From NCBI RefSeq assembly GCF_004353925.1, contig NZ_SMOK01000047.1, forward strand, positions 186,001-250,000: 64,000 nucleotides of DNA. The letters run 5' to 3'. Origin of the DNA: Pseudomonas sp. H9. Lineage in GTDB: Bacteria > Pseudomonadota > Gammaproteobacteria > Pseudomonadales > Pseudomonadaceae. Below are positions 17,387-28,226 of this stretch, in pieces. The position numbers and the translations under genes are program-made. The notes below the pieces were generated by a model. That model worked only from the letters and a program-made list of their open reading frames with translations. It was not told the DNA's origin and did not search any database. The stretch's first letter is position 1; each line of letters opens with the position of its first letter.

Positions 17387-18151
17387 TTACTTCAGGCTGC
17401 CCGACAGGAACTGCTGCAGACGCTCGGATTGCGGATTGACCAGCACCTCACGCGGATTGCCGCTCTCTTCCACCAGACCTTTGTGCAGGAACACCAACTG
17501 GTTCGACACCTCACGGGCAAAGCCCATCTCGTGGGTCACCACCACCATGGTCCGACCTTCCTGAGCCAGCGACTGCATGACCTTGAGCACGTCGCCCACC
17601 AGTTCGGGGTCCAGCGCTGAAGTTGGCTCGTCGAACAGCATGACTTCCGGCTCCATGGCCAGTGCGCGGGCAATCGCCACACGCTGCTGCTCACCACCGG
17701 ACATGTGTCCAGGATAGGCATCTTTACGATGCGCAACACCAACCTTGGCCAGGTAATGCTCGGCTTTTTCCAGCGCATCCTTCTTCGACATGCCCAGCAC
17801 GTGAACCGGTGCTTCGATGATGTTTTCCAGCGCCGTCATGTGCGACCACAGGTTGAAGTGCTGGAATACCATCGACAGGCGCGAGCGCATGCGCTGCAAC
17901 TGCTTGGGATCGGCAGCCTTGAGCGCGCCATCCTTGTTTGCCACCAGCTTGAGTTCTTCATTGTTGAGCAGAATCTTGCCAGCATGCGGCTGCTCAAGCA
18001 GGTTGATGCAGCGCAGGAAAGTACTCTTGCCCGAACCGCTGGAGCCGATGATGCTGATCACGTCGCCCGCTTTCGCCGCCAGGGACACGCCCTTGAGCAC
18101 TTCGTGGCTGCCATAGCGTTTATGCAGGTCTTGGACTTGAAGTTTGTACAT
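17387..18151 (-). CDS. aotP: Arginine/ornithine ABC transporter ATP-binding protein
   Basis: A 254-residue ABC ATPase of the polar amino acid uptake family (HisP/AotP). Walker A SIIGSSGSGKST (near residue 33), signature MSGGEQQRVAIARAL (near 155), Walker B VMLFDEPTSALDPEL, and the switch histidine in VVTHEMGFA. The longer internal segment after Walker A is typical of HisP-like proteins. Start ATG at 18151 (MYKLQVQDLHKRYG). It energises import through AotM/AotQ. Confidence 0.93.
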   Translation of the reverse strand: MYKLQVQDLHKRYGSHEVLKGVSLAAKAGDVISIIGSSGSGKSTFLRCINLLEQPHAGKILLNNEELKLVANKDGALKAADPKQLQRMRSRLSMVFQHFNLWSHMTALENIIEAPVHVLGMSKKDALEKAEHYLAKVGVAHRKDAYPGHMSGGEQQRVAIARALAMEPEVMLFDEPTSALDPELVGDVLKVMQSLAQEGRTMVVVTHEMGFAREVSNQLVFLHKGLVEESGNPREVLVNPQSERLQQFLSGSLK

Positions 18152-18217
18152 GCTGTCGGTTCTCACAAAGCTGTCAGTCTTGAGCTCACGCCCAGGGCAA
18201 AAAAGTTACCGCAGGCC

Positions 18218-18916
18218 TCAGGCCTTGCGCGGCGCCATGTAGCCGAGCCAGCGACGCTCGGCCAACTTGAACAGGCGCACCAGAATGAACGTCAGGCACA
18301 GGTAGAACACGCCGGCGGTGATGTAGGCTTCGAACGGCAGGTAGTACTGGGCGTTGACCGTACGTGCCGCACCAGTGATGTCGATCAAGGTAACGATCGA
18401 CGCCAGACTGGTGGTCTGCAGCATCATGATCACTTCGTTGCTGTACTGCGGCAGCGCGCGGCGCAGCGCCGATGGCAACAGAATGCGACGGTACATCTTG
18501 ACCCGCGACATACCCACCGCCTTGGCCGCCTCGATCTCGCCATGCGGAGTGGCCTTGAGGCTACCGGCGATGATTTCTGCAGTGTAGGCACTGGTGTTGA
18601 TGGCAAAGGCCAGGCACGCACAGAAGGTTGCACTCGACAACCATGGCCACAGGAAGCTATCCCGCACCGCCTCGAACTGTGCCAGGCCGTAGTAGATCAG
18701 GAACAGCTGCACCAACATCGGTGTACCGCGGATCACATAGGTGTAGAGCCAGGCGATCAGGTTGACCAGTGGCTGCTTCGACACTCGCATCAACCCCAGC
18801 GGAATGGCCGTCAGCAATCCGAAGAACAGCGACAGCGCCAGCAACTTGAGCGTGGTCAGCAAACCGCTCAGGTACAGCGGCATTGCCTCCCAGACGACGT
18901 TGTAGTCAAAAATCAT
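18218..18916 (-). CDS. aotM: Arginine/ornithine ABC transporter permease AotM
   Basis: A 232-residue inner membrane permease of the HisM type with about five helices and the EAA loop EIEAAKAVGMSRVKMYRRILLP (cut here to its core EAAKAVGMSR) at about 145-160. It overlaps the stop of aotQ by 4 nt (ATGA), so the two permeases are translationally coupled. In P. aeruginosa an extra gene, aotO, lies between aotM and aotP; here only 66 nt separate them. Confidence 0.92.
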   Translation of the reverse strand: MIFDYNVVWEAMPLYLSGLLTTLKLLALSLFFGLLTAIPLGLMRVSKQPLVNLIAWLYTYVIRGTPMLVQLFLIYYGLAQFEAVRDSFLWPWLSSATFCACLAFAINTSAYTAEIIAGSLKATPHGEIEAAKAVGMSRVKMYRRILLPSALRRALPQYSNEVIMMLQTTSLASIVTLIDITGAARTVNAQYYLPFEAYITAGVFYLCLTFILVRLFKLAERRWLGYMAPRKA

Positions 18917-19602
18917 AGTTCAGCCGCCCTTACGCCAACCGAGTAGCGCTTCTCAAGGTAACGCAGGGCCAGCAGCGAGACACTGGTAATGACCAGGTAC
19001 AGGGCCGCGACCGCCAGGAAGAAGGTGAAAGGCTCACGGGTGGCATCTGCCGCCTGCTTGGCCTTGAACATCATGTCCTGCAGGCCGACCACCGAAATCA
19101 GTGCCGTAGCCTTGGTCAGGACCAGCCAGTTGTTGGTGAAGCCTGGAATCGCCAGGCGAATCATTTGCGGCACCATGACCCGGAAGAACACCTGCAGGTT
19201 GCTCATGCCGTAGGCCACACCGGCTTCGGCCTGCCCCTTGGGAATGGCCATGAACGCGCCACGGAAGGTTTCCGAAAGGTAGGCACCAAAAATGAAGCCC
19301 AGGGTACCGATCCCCGCCATCAGCGGATTGAGATCGATGTAATCGTCGTAACCGAGCAGCGGTGCCACACGATTGAGCAAGTCTTGACCGCCGTAGAAAA
19401 TCAGCAGGATCAACACCAGATCGGGAATTCCGCGGATTACCGTGGAGTACAGATCGCCCAGCCAGGCCAGCCAGCGCACTGGCGACAGGCGCAAGGCCAC
19501 ACCGATAAGGCCGAGTACAATGGCCAGGGCCATGGACGACAAGGCAAGCTGCAGCGTAAGCCACACGCCGTCGAGGATAACTGCCCCGTAGCCTTTCAAC
19601 AT
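18913..19602 (-). CDS. aotQ: Arginine/ornithine ABC transporter permease AotQ
   Basis: A 229-residue HisQ-type permease starting MLKGYGAVILDGVWLTLQLA, with the EAA-type loop AEAGVAYGMSNLQVFFRVMV (about residues 140-160). An in-frame upstream start would add 13 residues and is less likely. Partner of AotM in the heterodimeric channel. Confidence 0.92.
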   Translation of the reverse strand: MLKGYGAVILDGVWLTLQLALSSMALAIVLGLIGVALRLSPVRWLAWLGDLYSTVIRGIPDLVLILLIFYGGQDLLNRVAPLLGYDDYIDLNPLMAGIGTLGFIFGAYLSETFRGAFMAIPKGQAEAGVAYGMSNLQVFFRVMVPQMIRLAIPGFTNNWLVLTKATALISVVGLQDMMFKAKQAADATREPFTFFLAVAALYLVITSVSLLALRYLEKRYSVGVRAAEL

Positions 19603-19692
19603 GATGAGGTCCTCGACCTTAGGGATGAAAAAATGGTGCAAACCTCAGAGTCTCTGCTGCTTGCACCATTACACAGGTGAAACGTCGACGAT

Positions 19693-20478
19693 TTACTTGG
19701 CTTCAGGGCCGTAGATGTCGAAGTTGAAGTACTTGTCCTGAATCTGCTTGTACTTGCCATTGGCGCGGATGGCCGCGATGGCAGCATTCAGACGATCCAG
19801 GTTGGCTTTGTCGCCCTTGCGCACGGCAATACCGACGCCGTCACCGAAGTACTTCACGTCGGTGAACGAAGGGCCAACGAAGGCAAAGCCTTTGCCGGCG
19901 TCTGTCTTGAGGAAGCCATCTTCAAGCAGCGTAGCATCGGCCACGGTGCCATCCAGGCGGCCGGCTGCGACGTCCAGGTAGATCTCGTTCTGGGTGCCGT
20001 AAGGAACGATGGTGGCGCCTTGAGGAGCCAGCACTTCCTTGGCAAAGCGGTCGTGGATCGAACCGCGCTGCACGCCGATTTTCTTGCCACTGAGTTCAGC
20101 CAGGCTGTCGCTGACAGTAGTACCTTCCTTCATCACCAGACGCGCTGGGGTCAGGTAGTACTTGCCGGTGAAGTCCACCGACTTCTTGCGATCTTCAGTG
20201 ATCGACATGGACGACAGGATGGCGTCGATCTTGCGAACTTTCAGTGCCGGGATCAGGCCGTCGAACTCTTGCTCAACCCAGGTACATTTGACTTTCATCT
20301 CTTCACACAGGGCGTTGCCGATGTCGTAGTCGAAGCCGACGATACTGCCGTCTGGCGCTTTCGAGGCGAACGGTGGGTAGGCGGCCTCGATACCGATTTT
20401 CAGCGGTTTCTCATCAGCCAGCGATGCCAGGGAAAACACGGACAGCGCCAGTGCGCCAAGCAGTGCGAGTTTCTTCAT
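19693..20478 (-). CDS. aotJ: Arginine/ornithine periplasmic binding protein
   Basis: A 261-residue solute-binding protein (SBP_bac_3 family) with a signal peptide MKKLALLGALALSVFSLASLA cleaved before DEKPLKIG. Ligand-pocket motifs KIGIEAAYPPFASKAPDG, GFDYDIGNALCEEM and LSSMSITEDRKKSVDFTGKY are visible. It delivers basic amino acids to AotQMP. Start ATG at 20478; the longer frame upstream has no signal sequence. First gene of the aot operon. Confidence 0.93.
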   Translation of the reverse strand: MKKLALLGALALSVFSLASLADEKPLKIGIEAAYPPFASKAPDGSIVGFDYDIGNALCEEMKVKCTWVEQEFDGLIPALKVRKIDAILSSMSITEDRKKSVDFTGKYYLTPARLVMKEGTTVSDSLAELSGKKIGVQRGSIHDRFAKEVLAPQGATIVPYGTQNEIYLDVAAGRLDGTVADATLLEDGFLKTDAGKGFAFVGPSFTDVKYFGDGVGIAVRKGDKANLDRLNAAIAAIRANGKYKQIQDKYFNFDIYGPEAK

Positions 20479-20604
20479 CTGGAACTCCATCGTTAAAGGG
20501 CAATACCAGGCAATGGGTATCAATTGCCTGACATGCGAATGGGTACAACGCGAACTGCGTAGCGTAGTCGAAAGCTCTGACAACACGACGAGTGAGTGAT
20601 CGGC

Positions 20605-20650
20605 ATTTTAGCGACAGCTCCGAAGCCGATATTTCTTCAATGCGACAACT
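20605..20650 (-). promoter_or_regulatory. Putative ArgR half-sites upstream of aotJ
   Basis: Two copies of TGTCGC on the minus strand (20647-20642 and 20616-20611) in direct orientation, 31 bp apart, about three helical turns. The distal one has the full TGTCGC-N8-AA form. They lie 133-170 nt upstream of the aotJ start. Confidence 0.55.
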
Positions 20651-20921
20651 AGTTACAGAAGCGCAGGAACGCGGGGGCGGGGATATTGACAGATTTCACG
20701 GAATATGCAAAAGCAAAAAGACAAATAACCAATAACTGAAGCAATAAGCGGGCCTATTATTGGCAAAGCCTTCTAATCCGGCAAGCGTAGCGTTTCAGCA
20801 GATTTAAAATGGGCGAGCGCACGCACCACTTGCGGGCGAAACGTTTCCCAGGGCCCCGTTGCAGGGCATCGTCGGTGACAATTAGGGTTACCGATGATTG
20901 TCGAAGTAACAGAAAGCACAA

Positions 20922-20940
20922 AGCCCCGCCAGGCGGGGCT
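20922..20940 (-). terminator. Probable terminator downstream of acsA
   Basis: AGCCCCGCC (20922-20930) and GGCGGGGCT (20932-20940) form a tight inverted repeat, followed on the minus strand by TTTGTGCTTTC. It lies 75 nt after the acsA stop with a REP pair between. Confidence 0.75.
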
Positions 20941-20956
20941 TGTCAATTGAACCTGA

Positions 20957-21007
20957 TCGCGGGGCAAGCCCGCTCCTACAGACTGTGGGAGCGGGCTTGC
21001 CCCGCGA
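20957..21007. repeat. REP pair in reversed arrangement
   Basis: TCGCGGGGCAAGCCCGCTCC followed by GGGAGCGGGCTTGCCCCGCG; the two REPs have their CGCGGGG ends outward, the opposite of most pairs in this window. Confidence 0.85.
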
Positions 21008-21014
21008 CGCTTGC

Positions 21015-22976
<1,962 letters not shown>

Positions 22977-23373
22977 CTTTATCTACCTCGGTGTAATAGT
23001 TGTTTTTGTATGACCTCGTTGTAACTGTACCAGACCTCGTCGACCATTCGACGTTGGTAGTAACACCAGACTCATTTGCGCCTGCGCAATTGACCGCAGG
23101 CTCAAGACCGGGCATCAGCACCAAAAAATATATTTCCCTATTGTCAAGAAAGCGATTGTTACAGTTTTTGCTAAAAGTGTTTATCAAAACGTCATCTGTT
23201 TAAGACACACGCCCCTCTCTAAAATCCACTTCGCCAGCAACGGCATCGCGATTAACTAGTTATACAGCCCCCACGAAGGCCGTTAATCCCGAGATTCCCC
23301 TGATAGTTGAACTTTAGTAGTACACGCGGCGCCACAAGTGCCGCGCACCCCCTTACGACCTTAGACAGGTAAA
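22977..23373. other. Divergent intergenic region acsA / DUF2790 gene
   Basis: About 400 bases with no gene that I can support. It must hold the acsA promoter and the promoter of the small secreted protein. An A+T-rich patch (AAAAAATATATTTCCCTATT near 23121-23140) is the most promoter-like segment. Confidence 0.5.
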
Positions 23374-23640
23374 ATGAAAATGAAAGCTTTACTGGCATTG
23401 GCACTTGGCAGTGTTTGCAGCGTGGCGTTGGCCGACGAAGTTGCAAATGGCGACGCCGAGCAGATTCCGGTTGAACAGTACAGTTACTCGCAACATCTGG
23501 ACATCGCCAAAGTCATCTCCATGAGCGAAGTCCCGAACGTCTGCGAAGTGGTGCCTGCGCGCATGACCTATGAAGACTCGCAGGGCCAACGGCATATTCT
23601 TGAGTACCGTGTGATGGGCAACGGTTGCTCCAACGGATAA
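23374..23640 (+). CDS. Small exported DUF2790 protein
   Basis: An 88-residue protein with a signal peptide (MKMKALLALALGSVCSVALA) and a mature part of about 67 residues with two cysteines (VCEVVPARMTY and MGNGCSNG) that could form a disulphide in the periplasm. The RHILEYRVMGNGC end is characteristic of DUF2790, a family of small exported proteins common in Pseudomonas and of unknown function. An ATG at 23380 is an equally possible start. Single gene. Confidence 0.85.
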   Translation: MKMKALLALALGSVCSVALADEVANGDAEQIPVEQYSYSQHLDIAKVISMSEVPNVCEVVPARMTYEDSQGQRHILEYRVMGNGCSNG

Positions 23641-23659
23641 TCAAACGATTACCGCTCGC

Positions 23660-23688
23660 CGCGCCTCGATCGCTCTGACCGAGGCGCG
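23660..23688. terminator. Weak terminator-like hairpin between DUF2790 gene and phhR
   Basis: CGCGCCTCG (23660-23668) and CGAGGCGCG (23680-23688) form a 9-bp stem with an 11-nt loop between two convergent genes; there is no strong T-run. Confidence 0.45.
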
Positions 23689-23759
23689 CGGTTCAAATAA
23701 TCAGAATCCCCTCGTTATCCGCAACAACTTCCGCCGATAAGCCTGAAACTTTATCCCTG

Positions 23760-25319
23760 TTATTCTGCCGACTTGCCGACACCATGTTCGCGTAACTTGT
23801 TGGCGATCGTGGTATGTGAAACACCGAGCCGCTTTCCTAACGCCCGACTGCTCGGGAATTCACTCGTCAGTTGTTCCAGCACCGCCTTTTCGAAGCGCCC
23901 GACAATCTCGCTCAAATCACCCTCCAGGGAAAACTCGCCCAAAGGTTGACGCGCACCATAATCCGGCAAGCGAATATGCTCTGCCTTGACTACCCCGCCA
24001 TCACACAGCGACACCGCCTGGAACAACACGTTTTCCAACTGACGCACATTGCCCGGCCAGTGATACTGGCTCAGACGCTCCATGGCCGCCGGTGCCAGGC
24101 GCGGCAATGAGCAGCCGATCTGGCGGCTGGCCTGATCGAGAAAGTGCTCAACCAGCGGCGGCAAGCCATCCAGGCACTCGCGCAGCGGTGGAATATGCAG
24201 AGAAAGGACGTTCAGGCGATGGTAAAGGTCCTGACGGAACTCCCCCCGCGCGCACAGCTCCGACAGGTCGACCTGGGTTGCGCAGATCACCCGCACGTCC
24301 AGATACACTTCTTCATCGCTGCCCACCCGACGGAAGCAGCCATCTTGCAGAAAGCGCAACAACTTGACCTGCAAGCGCGGGCTCATCTCACCAACGCCAT
24401 CAAGAAACAGCGTGCCTCCGGCCGTCAGCTCCAGCAGCCCCAACTTGCCTTCGGCCCGCGCCCCCTCGAAAGCACCCGGGCCATAGCCAAACAACTCAGT
24501 CTCGGCCATGGATTCAGGCAGGCCGGCGCAATTGAGCGCCATCAACGGCGCCTGCCCACGCGGGCTGGCCAGGTGACAGGCTCGCGCCAGCAACTCCTTG
24601 CCGGTGCCGGTCTCTCCCTCAATCAACAACGGCGCATCCAGCGGCGCCATGCGCCGCGCCTCGCGCACCACCGCCGCCATCACCCGCGAACTCTGGAAGA
24701 TGCTGTCAAAGCCCCGCAGCTCCTGCTTTCGCACGTTATAGATACGCTCGCCAATACGGTCGGCACGGTGCAGGGTCAACACGGCGCCCGCCAGCGCTTC
24801 GCTGTCGTCGTGTTCGGATTGTAGTGGCGCAATATCGGCCAGAAACACATCCCCCTTGACCTTGACCCGCAGGCCATTGATGCGCGACTTGTTGGCGCGC
24901 ACCAGCTCCGGCAGGTCGAAATCTTCGGCATAGCGCGACAGCGGAATACCCGGCACCTCATCCACCCTCACCCCAAGCAACTGCGCCGCCGCGCGGTTGG
25001 CCGCGACGATGGAGCCGCCCATGTCAATCGACAACACCGGAAAATCCAGCGCTCCGAGCAAAGCATTGAGCTCCATGTGCCGTCGCTCGCTGGGCATCAG
25101 CCCCACACGCTTGACCCCAAATACCCCGGCAATGGATTCGAACTTGGGCCGTAAAGCCTGGAACTGCAGATTGATCAGGTTCGGGCAGTGCAGATAAATG
25201 GCATTGCCGTGCTCCCCGCCGACCTCGCCGCGAGCGACGTTGATACCGTACTCCACCAGCAGGTTGAGGATGTCGCGCAAGATGCCGATGCGGTTTTGGC
25301 AATGCACTTTGATACGCAT
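23760..25319 (-). CDS. phhR: PhhR/TyrR-like regulator of aromatic amino acid metabolism
   Basis: A 519-residue regulator with an N-terminal ACT domain (MRIKVHCQNRIGILRDILN), a PAS domain (about 80-150), a central AAA+ domain with Walker A IEGETGTGKELL (near 233) and a C-terminal Fis-type helix-turn-helix (RALGKRLGVSHTTIANKLRE). The GAFTGA loop that contacts sigma-54 reads GAFEGA (residues 282-287), as expected of TyrR-type proteins that work with sigma-70 RNA polymerase. It activates phhABC in response to phenylalanine/tyrosine and is divergent from phhA across a 292-bp region with two likely PhhR boxes. Confidence 0.93.
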   Translation of the reverse strand: MRIKVHCQNRIGILRDILNLLVEYGINVARGEVGGEHGNAIYLHCPNLINLQFQALRPKFESIAGVFGVKRVGLMPSERRHMELNALLGALDFPVLSIDMGGSIVAANRAAAQLLGVRVDEVPGIPLSRYAEDFDLPELVRANKSRINGLRVKVKGDVFLADIAPLQSEHDDSEALAGAVLTLHRADRIGERIYNVRKQELRGFDSIFQSSRVMAAVVREARRMAPLDAPLLIEGETGTGKELLARACHLASPRGQAPLMALNCAGLPESMAETELFGYGPGAFEGARAEGKLGLLELTAGGTLFLDGVGEMSPRLQVKLLRFLQDGCFRRVGSDEEVYLDVRVICATQVDLSELCARGEFRQDLYHRLNVLSLHIPPLRECLDGLPPLVEHFLDQASRQIGCSLPRLAPAAMERLSQYHWPGNVRQLENVLFQAVSLCDGGVVKAEHIRLPDYGARQPLGEFSLEGDLSEIVGRFEKAVLEQLTSEFPSSRALGKRLGVSHTTIANKLREHGVGKSAE

Positions 25320-25398
25320 GAAATGTCCTACAAATAGGTCTGGAACGCGGCGTGGCAGCTGCCGGACTGGCAGTTTTTTACCAACCCGGCAGAATTTT

Positions 25399-25416
25399 CG
25401 TAAAGATTACGTGACA
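25399..25416. promoter_or_regulatory. Putative distal PhhR box upstream of phhA
   Basis: CGTAAA-GATTAC-GTGACA resembles the PhhR/TyrR box TGTAAA-N6-TTTACA with three mismatches. Centre 73 bp from the second box. Confidence 0.55.
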
Positions 25417-25471
25417 AAAAGCCTAATGCCGAGGGTGATTACCCCTCGATATTTCAGCCCTCTGCCGAATT

Positions 25472-25489
25472 CGTAAAATAATCGTTACA
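25472..25489. promoter_or_regulatory. Putative proximal PhhR box upstream of phhA
   Basis: CGTAAA-ATAATC-GTTACA fits TGTAAA-N6-TTTACA with two mismatches, 123 nt upstream of the phhA start. Confidence 0.65.
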
Positions 25490-25611
25490 GAAAACACCCC
25501 ACTTCGCCAGTCCTACCCCCTGCCGTAGCGATGCAAAGTGCAACGCTGCGGGTTATCTCTTAAGCAACGGCTTGAACACATAACAAGAATGGCCCTCAGC
25601 AGGAGAGCAGT

Positions 25612-26400
25612 ATGAAACAGACGCAATACGTGGCCCGCGAGCCCGATGCGCAAGGGTTTATCGACTACCCGCAAGAAGAACACGCGGTGTGGAATACCCT
25701 GATTACCCGCCAACTGAAAGTGATCGAGGGCCGTGCATGCCAGGAATACCTGGACGGCATCGAACAACTGGGCCTGCCCCACGACCGCATCCCACAGTTG
25801 GGCGAAATCAACAAAGTGCTGGGCGCCACCACCGGCTGGCAAGTCGCCCGCGTGCCTGCACTGATTCCTTTCCAGACCTTTTTCGAACTGCTGGCCAGCA
25901 AGCGCTTTCCGGTGGCGACCTTCATTCGTACCCGCGAAGAGCTCGACTACCTGCAAGAACCGGATATTTTCCACGAGATCTTCGGCCACTGCCCGCTGCT
26001 GACCAACCCGTGGTTCGCTGAATTCACCCACACCTACGGCAAACTCGGCCTGCAAGCCACCAAAGAAGAGCGCGTGTACCTGGCTCGCCTCTACTGGATG
26101 ACCATCGAGTTCGGCCTGGTCGATACCCCGCACGGTCGCAAGATCTACGGCGGCGGCATTCTTTCTTCGCCAAAAGAAACGGTCTACTGCCTGTCTGACG
26201 AGCCGGAACACCAGGCCTTCGACCCACTGGAAGCCATGCGCACGCCGTATCGCATCGACATCCTGCAGCCGCTGTACTTTGCCCTTCCGAACCTTAAGCG
26301 CCTGTTCGACCTGGCCCACGAAGACATCATGGGCATGGTTCACACAGCCATGAAGATGGGCCTGCACGCACCGAAATTTCCACCTAAGGTTGCTGCCTGA
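25612..26400 (+). CDS. phhA: Phenylalanine 4-hydroxylase
   Basis: A 262-residue pterin- and iron-dependent monooxygenase that makes tyrosine from phenylalanine. Iron ligands are all present: His121 and His126 in the segment FHEIFGHCPLL and Glu166 in MTIEFGLV. The bacterial enzyme lacks the regulatory domain of animal PAH, consistent with the length. AGGAGAG precedes the ATG at 25612. First gene of phhABC; tetrahydropterin recycling is provided by PhhB. Confidence 0.96.
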   Translation: MKQTQYVAREPDAQGFIDYPQEEHAVWNTLITRQLKVIEGRACQEYLDGIEQLGLPHDRIPQLGEINKVLGATTGWQVARVPALIPFQTFFELLASKRFPVATFIRTREELDYLQEPDIFHEIFGHCPLLTNPWFAEFTHTYGKLGLQATKEERVYLARLYWMTIEFGLVDTPHGRKIYGGGILSSPKETVYCLSDEPEHQAFDPLEAMRTPYRIDILQPLYFALPNLKRLFDLAHEDIMGMVHTAMKMGLHAPKFPPKVAA

Positions 26401-26443
26401 GCACCCTTTGCACACCAATAACAAACCACTTGCGGAAAACCTT

Positions 26444-26800
26444 ATGAACGCCTTGAACCAAGCCCACTGCGAAGCCTGCCGTGCCGATGCTCCACAGGTC
26501 AGCGACGAAGAACTGCCGGTACTGATCAAGCAGATCCCGGATTGGAACATCGAAGTCCGTGACGGCATCATGCAGCTGGAAAAAGTCTTCCTGTTCAAGA
26601 ATTTCAAGCACGCCCTGGCCTTCACCAACGCTGTTGGCGACATTTCTGAAGCTGAAGGCCACCACCCAGGCCTGCTGACCGAATGGGGCAAAGTCACCGT
26701 GACCTGGTGGAGCCACTCGATCAAAGGCCTGCACCGCAACGACTTCATCATGGCCGCCCGCACCGACGAGGTCGCCAAAACCGCCGAAGGTCGCAAGTAA
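26444..26800 (+). CDS. phhB: Pterin-4a-carbinolamine dehydratase
   Basis: A 118-residue PCD/DCoH protein that dehydrates the 4a-hydroxy-pterin produced by PhhA. The family signature GHHPGLLTEWGKVTVTWWSH includes the paired histidines of the active site. I use the ATG at 26444 (MNALNQAHCEACRADAP), 43 nt after phhA. Its stop codon overlaps the phhC start (TAATG). Confidence 0.94.
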   Translation: MNALNQAHCEACRADAPQVSDEELPVLIKQIPDWNIEVRDGIMQLEKVFLFKNFKHALAFTNAVGDISEAEGHHPGLLTEWGKVTVTWWSHSIKGLHRNDFIMAARTDEVAKTAEGRK

Positions 26801-27993
26801 TGCACTTTGACGCGATTGGGCGCGTACCGGGTGATCCGATTCTGGGACTGATGGAGGCTTACGCCAACGACAGCAACCCAAACAAGTTCGACCTGGGCGT
26901 GGGTGTATTCAAAGACGCCCAGGGCCTGACGCCAGTGCCGGCAGCGGTCAAACTCGCCGAACAGCGCCTGCTCGACCAACAGTCGAGCAAGAGCTATGTC
27001 GGTGGTCATGGCGATGCCGACTTCGGTCGCCTGATCAGTGAGCTGGTGCTTGGCAGCCAATCGCCATTGCTGACCAGCCGCCGTGCAGGCGCCACCCAGA
27101 CACCGGGCGGCACCGGCGCCTTGCGCCTGGCCGCAGAGTTCATCGAACACTGCCTGCCGGGCCGTGGTATCTGGTTGAGCAACCCGACCTGGCCAATTCA
27201 CGAAACCATCTTCGCCGGTGCCGGCCTCAAGGTCAGCCACTACCCTTACGTCGGCGCGGACAACCGCCTCGACGTCAGCGGCATGCTGGCCGCTCTGGAA
27301 GCCGCCCCCAAGGGCGACGTGGTGCTGCTGCATGCCTGCTGCCACAACCCGACCGGCTTCGATCTGTCTCAGGATGACTGGCGCGCGGTGCTGGACGTGG
27401 TTCGCCGCCGTGAGCTGCTGCCGCTGATCGACTTCGCCTACCAGGGCTTTGGCGACGGTTTGGAACAAGACGCCTGGGCCGTCCGGCTATTTGCGGCCGA
27501 ACTGCCCGAGCTATTGATCACCAGCTCTTGCTCGAAGAACTTCGGCCTGTACCGCGACCGCACCGGTGCGCTGCTGGTGTGCAGCCACGATGCCGAGAAG
27601 CTGCTGGATGTACGCAGCCAACTGGCCTTGCTGGCACGCAACCTGTGGTCGACCCCACCGGATCACGGTGCAGCGGTGGTTGCCCTGATTCTCGGCGATG
27701 CTGCGCTCAAACAGCTGTGGGTTGAAGAAGTCGAGGCCATGCGCCAACGCATTGCCGAGCTGCGTACAGGCTTGGTCGAGGCATTGGCACCTCATGACTT
27801 GAGCGAACGCTTCGCACACATTGCCGCGCAACGTGGCATGTTCTCCTACACCGGCCTGTCGCCGGAGCAGGTCAAGCAACTGCGTGACCGGCACAGCGTG
27901 TACATGGTCGGCACAGGCCGGGCGAACATCGCTGGCGCCGATGCCACTCGCCTGGGCGCACTGGCAGCCGCTATCGCTGACGTCTGCCGGTAG
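26800..27993 (+). CDS. phhC: Aromatic amino acid aminotransferase
   Basis: A 397-residue class I PLP aminotransferase of the aspartate/tyrosine family that deaminates tyrosine/phenylalanine to the keto acids. It has PGGTGALRLAAEFI (phosphate cup, near residue 105), CCHNPTGFDLSQDDW, DFAYQGFGDG and the Schiff-base Lys246 in SSCSKNFGLYRDRTGA; the C-terminal arginine is in GTGRANIAG. The ATG overlaps the phhB stop by one base, so translation is coupled. Last gene of phhABC, ending at a REP pair. Confidence 0.93.
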   Translation: MHFDAIGRVPGDPILGLMEAYANDSNPNKFDLGVGVFKDAQGLTPVPAAVKLAEQRLLDQQSSKSYVGGHGDADFGRLISELVLGSQSPLLTSRRAGATQTPGGTGALRLAAEFIEHCLPGRGIWLSNPTWPIHETIFAGAGLKVSHYPYVGADNRLDVSGMLAALEAAPKGDVVLLHACCHNPTGFDLSQDDWRAVLDVVRRRELLPLIDFAYQGFGDGLEQDAWAVRLFAAELPELLITSSCSKNFGLYRDRTGALLVCSHDAEKLLDVRSQLALLARNLWSTPPDHGAAVVALILGDAALKQLWVEEVEAMRQRIAELRTGLVEALAPHDLSERFAHIAAQRGMFSYTGLSPEQVKQLRDRHSVYMVGTGRANIAGADATRLGALAAAIADVCR

Positions 27994-28059
27994 GAACGGG
28001 CTTGCCCCGCGATGCGGTTTATCTGACACATCGCAATCGCGGGGCAAGCCCGCCCCCAC
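27990..28059. repeat. REP pair (REPIN)
   Basis: GTAGGAACGGGCTTGCCCCG and inverted GCGGGGCAAGCCCGCCCCCA; the left arm begins inside the phhC stop codon region. Confidence 0.88.
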
Positions 28060-28226
28060 CGCTCACCCCACAGGTTGACTGCAACCTGCGGGGTGAGCTT
28101 GCCCCGAGACTGCCATTAAGCAGGAAAATTCATTCTGTCATCCAGACTCCTGTATCCTGCACAGGCTTTTTTAAAGCCACGCGCGCCTTGCGCAGCCTTT
28201 CCACACCACTTGCGAGGAACGACGAG

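Larger units (their letters stand above)
20479..21014. other. Intergenic region between aotJ and acsA
   Basis: About 535 bases with no supported gene. From aotJ outwards it holds the ArgR half-sites (20611-20647), an A-rich stretch around 20705-20735, then the acsA terminator (20922-20940) and a REP pair. The piece 20650-20920 shows nothing I can name. Confidence 0.5.

Noticed and set aside
20773..20967. 64-codon minus-strand ORF between acsA and aotJ
   Set aside because: Starts inside a REP element, spans the acsA terminator and has no coding features.
25513..27468. 651-codon minus-strand frame opposite phhA, phhB and phhC
   Set aside because: Crosses three intact genes whose catalytic residues are all present on the plus strand.
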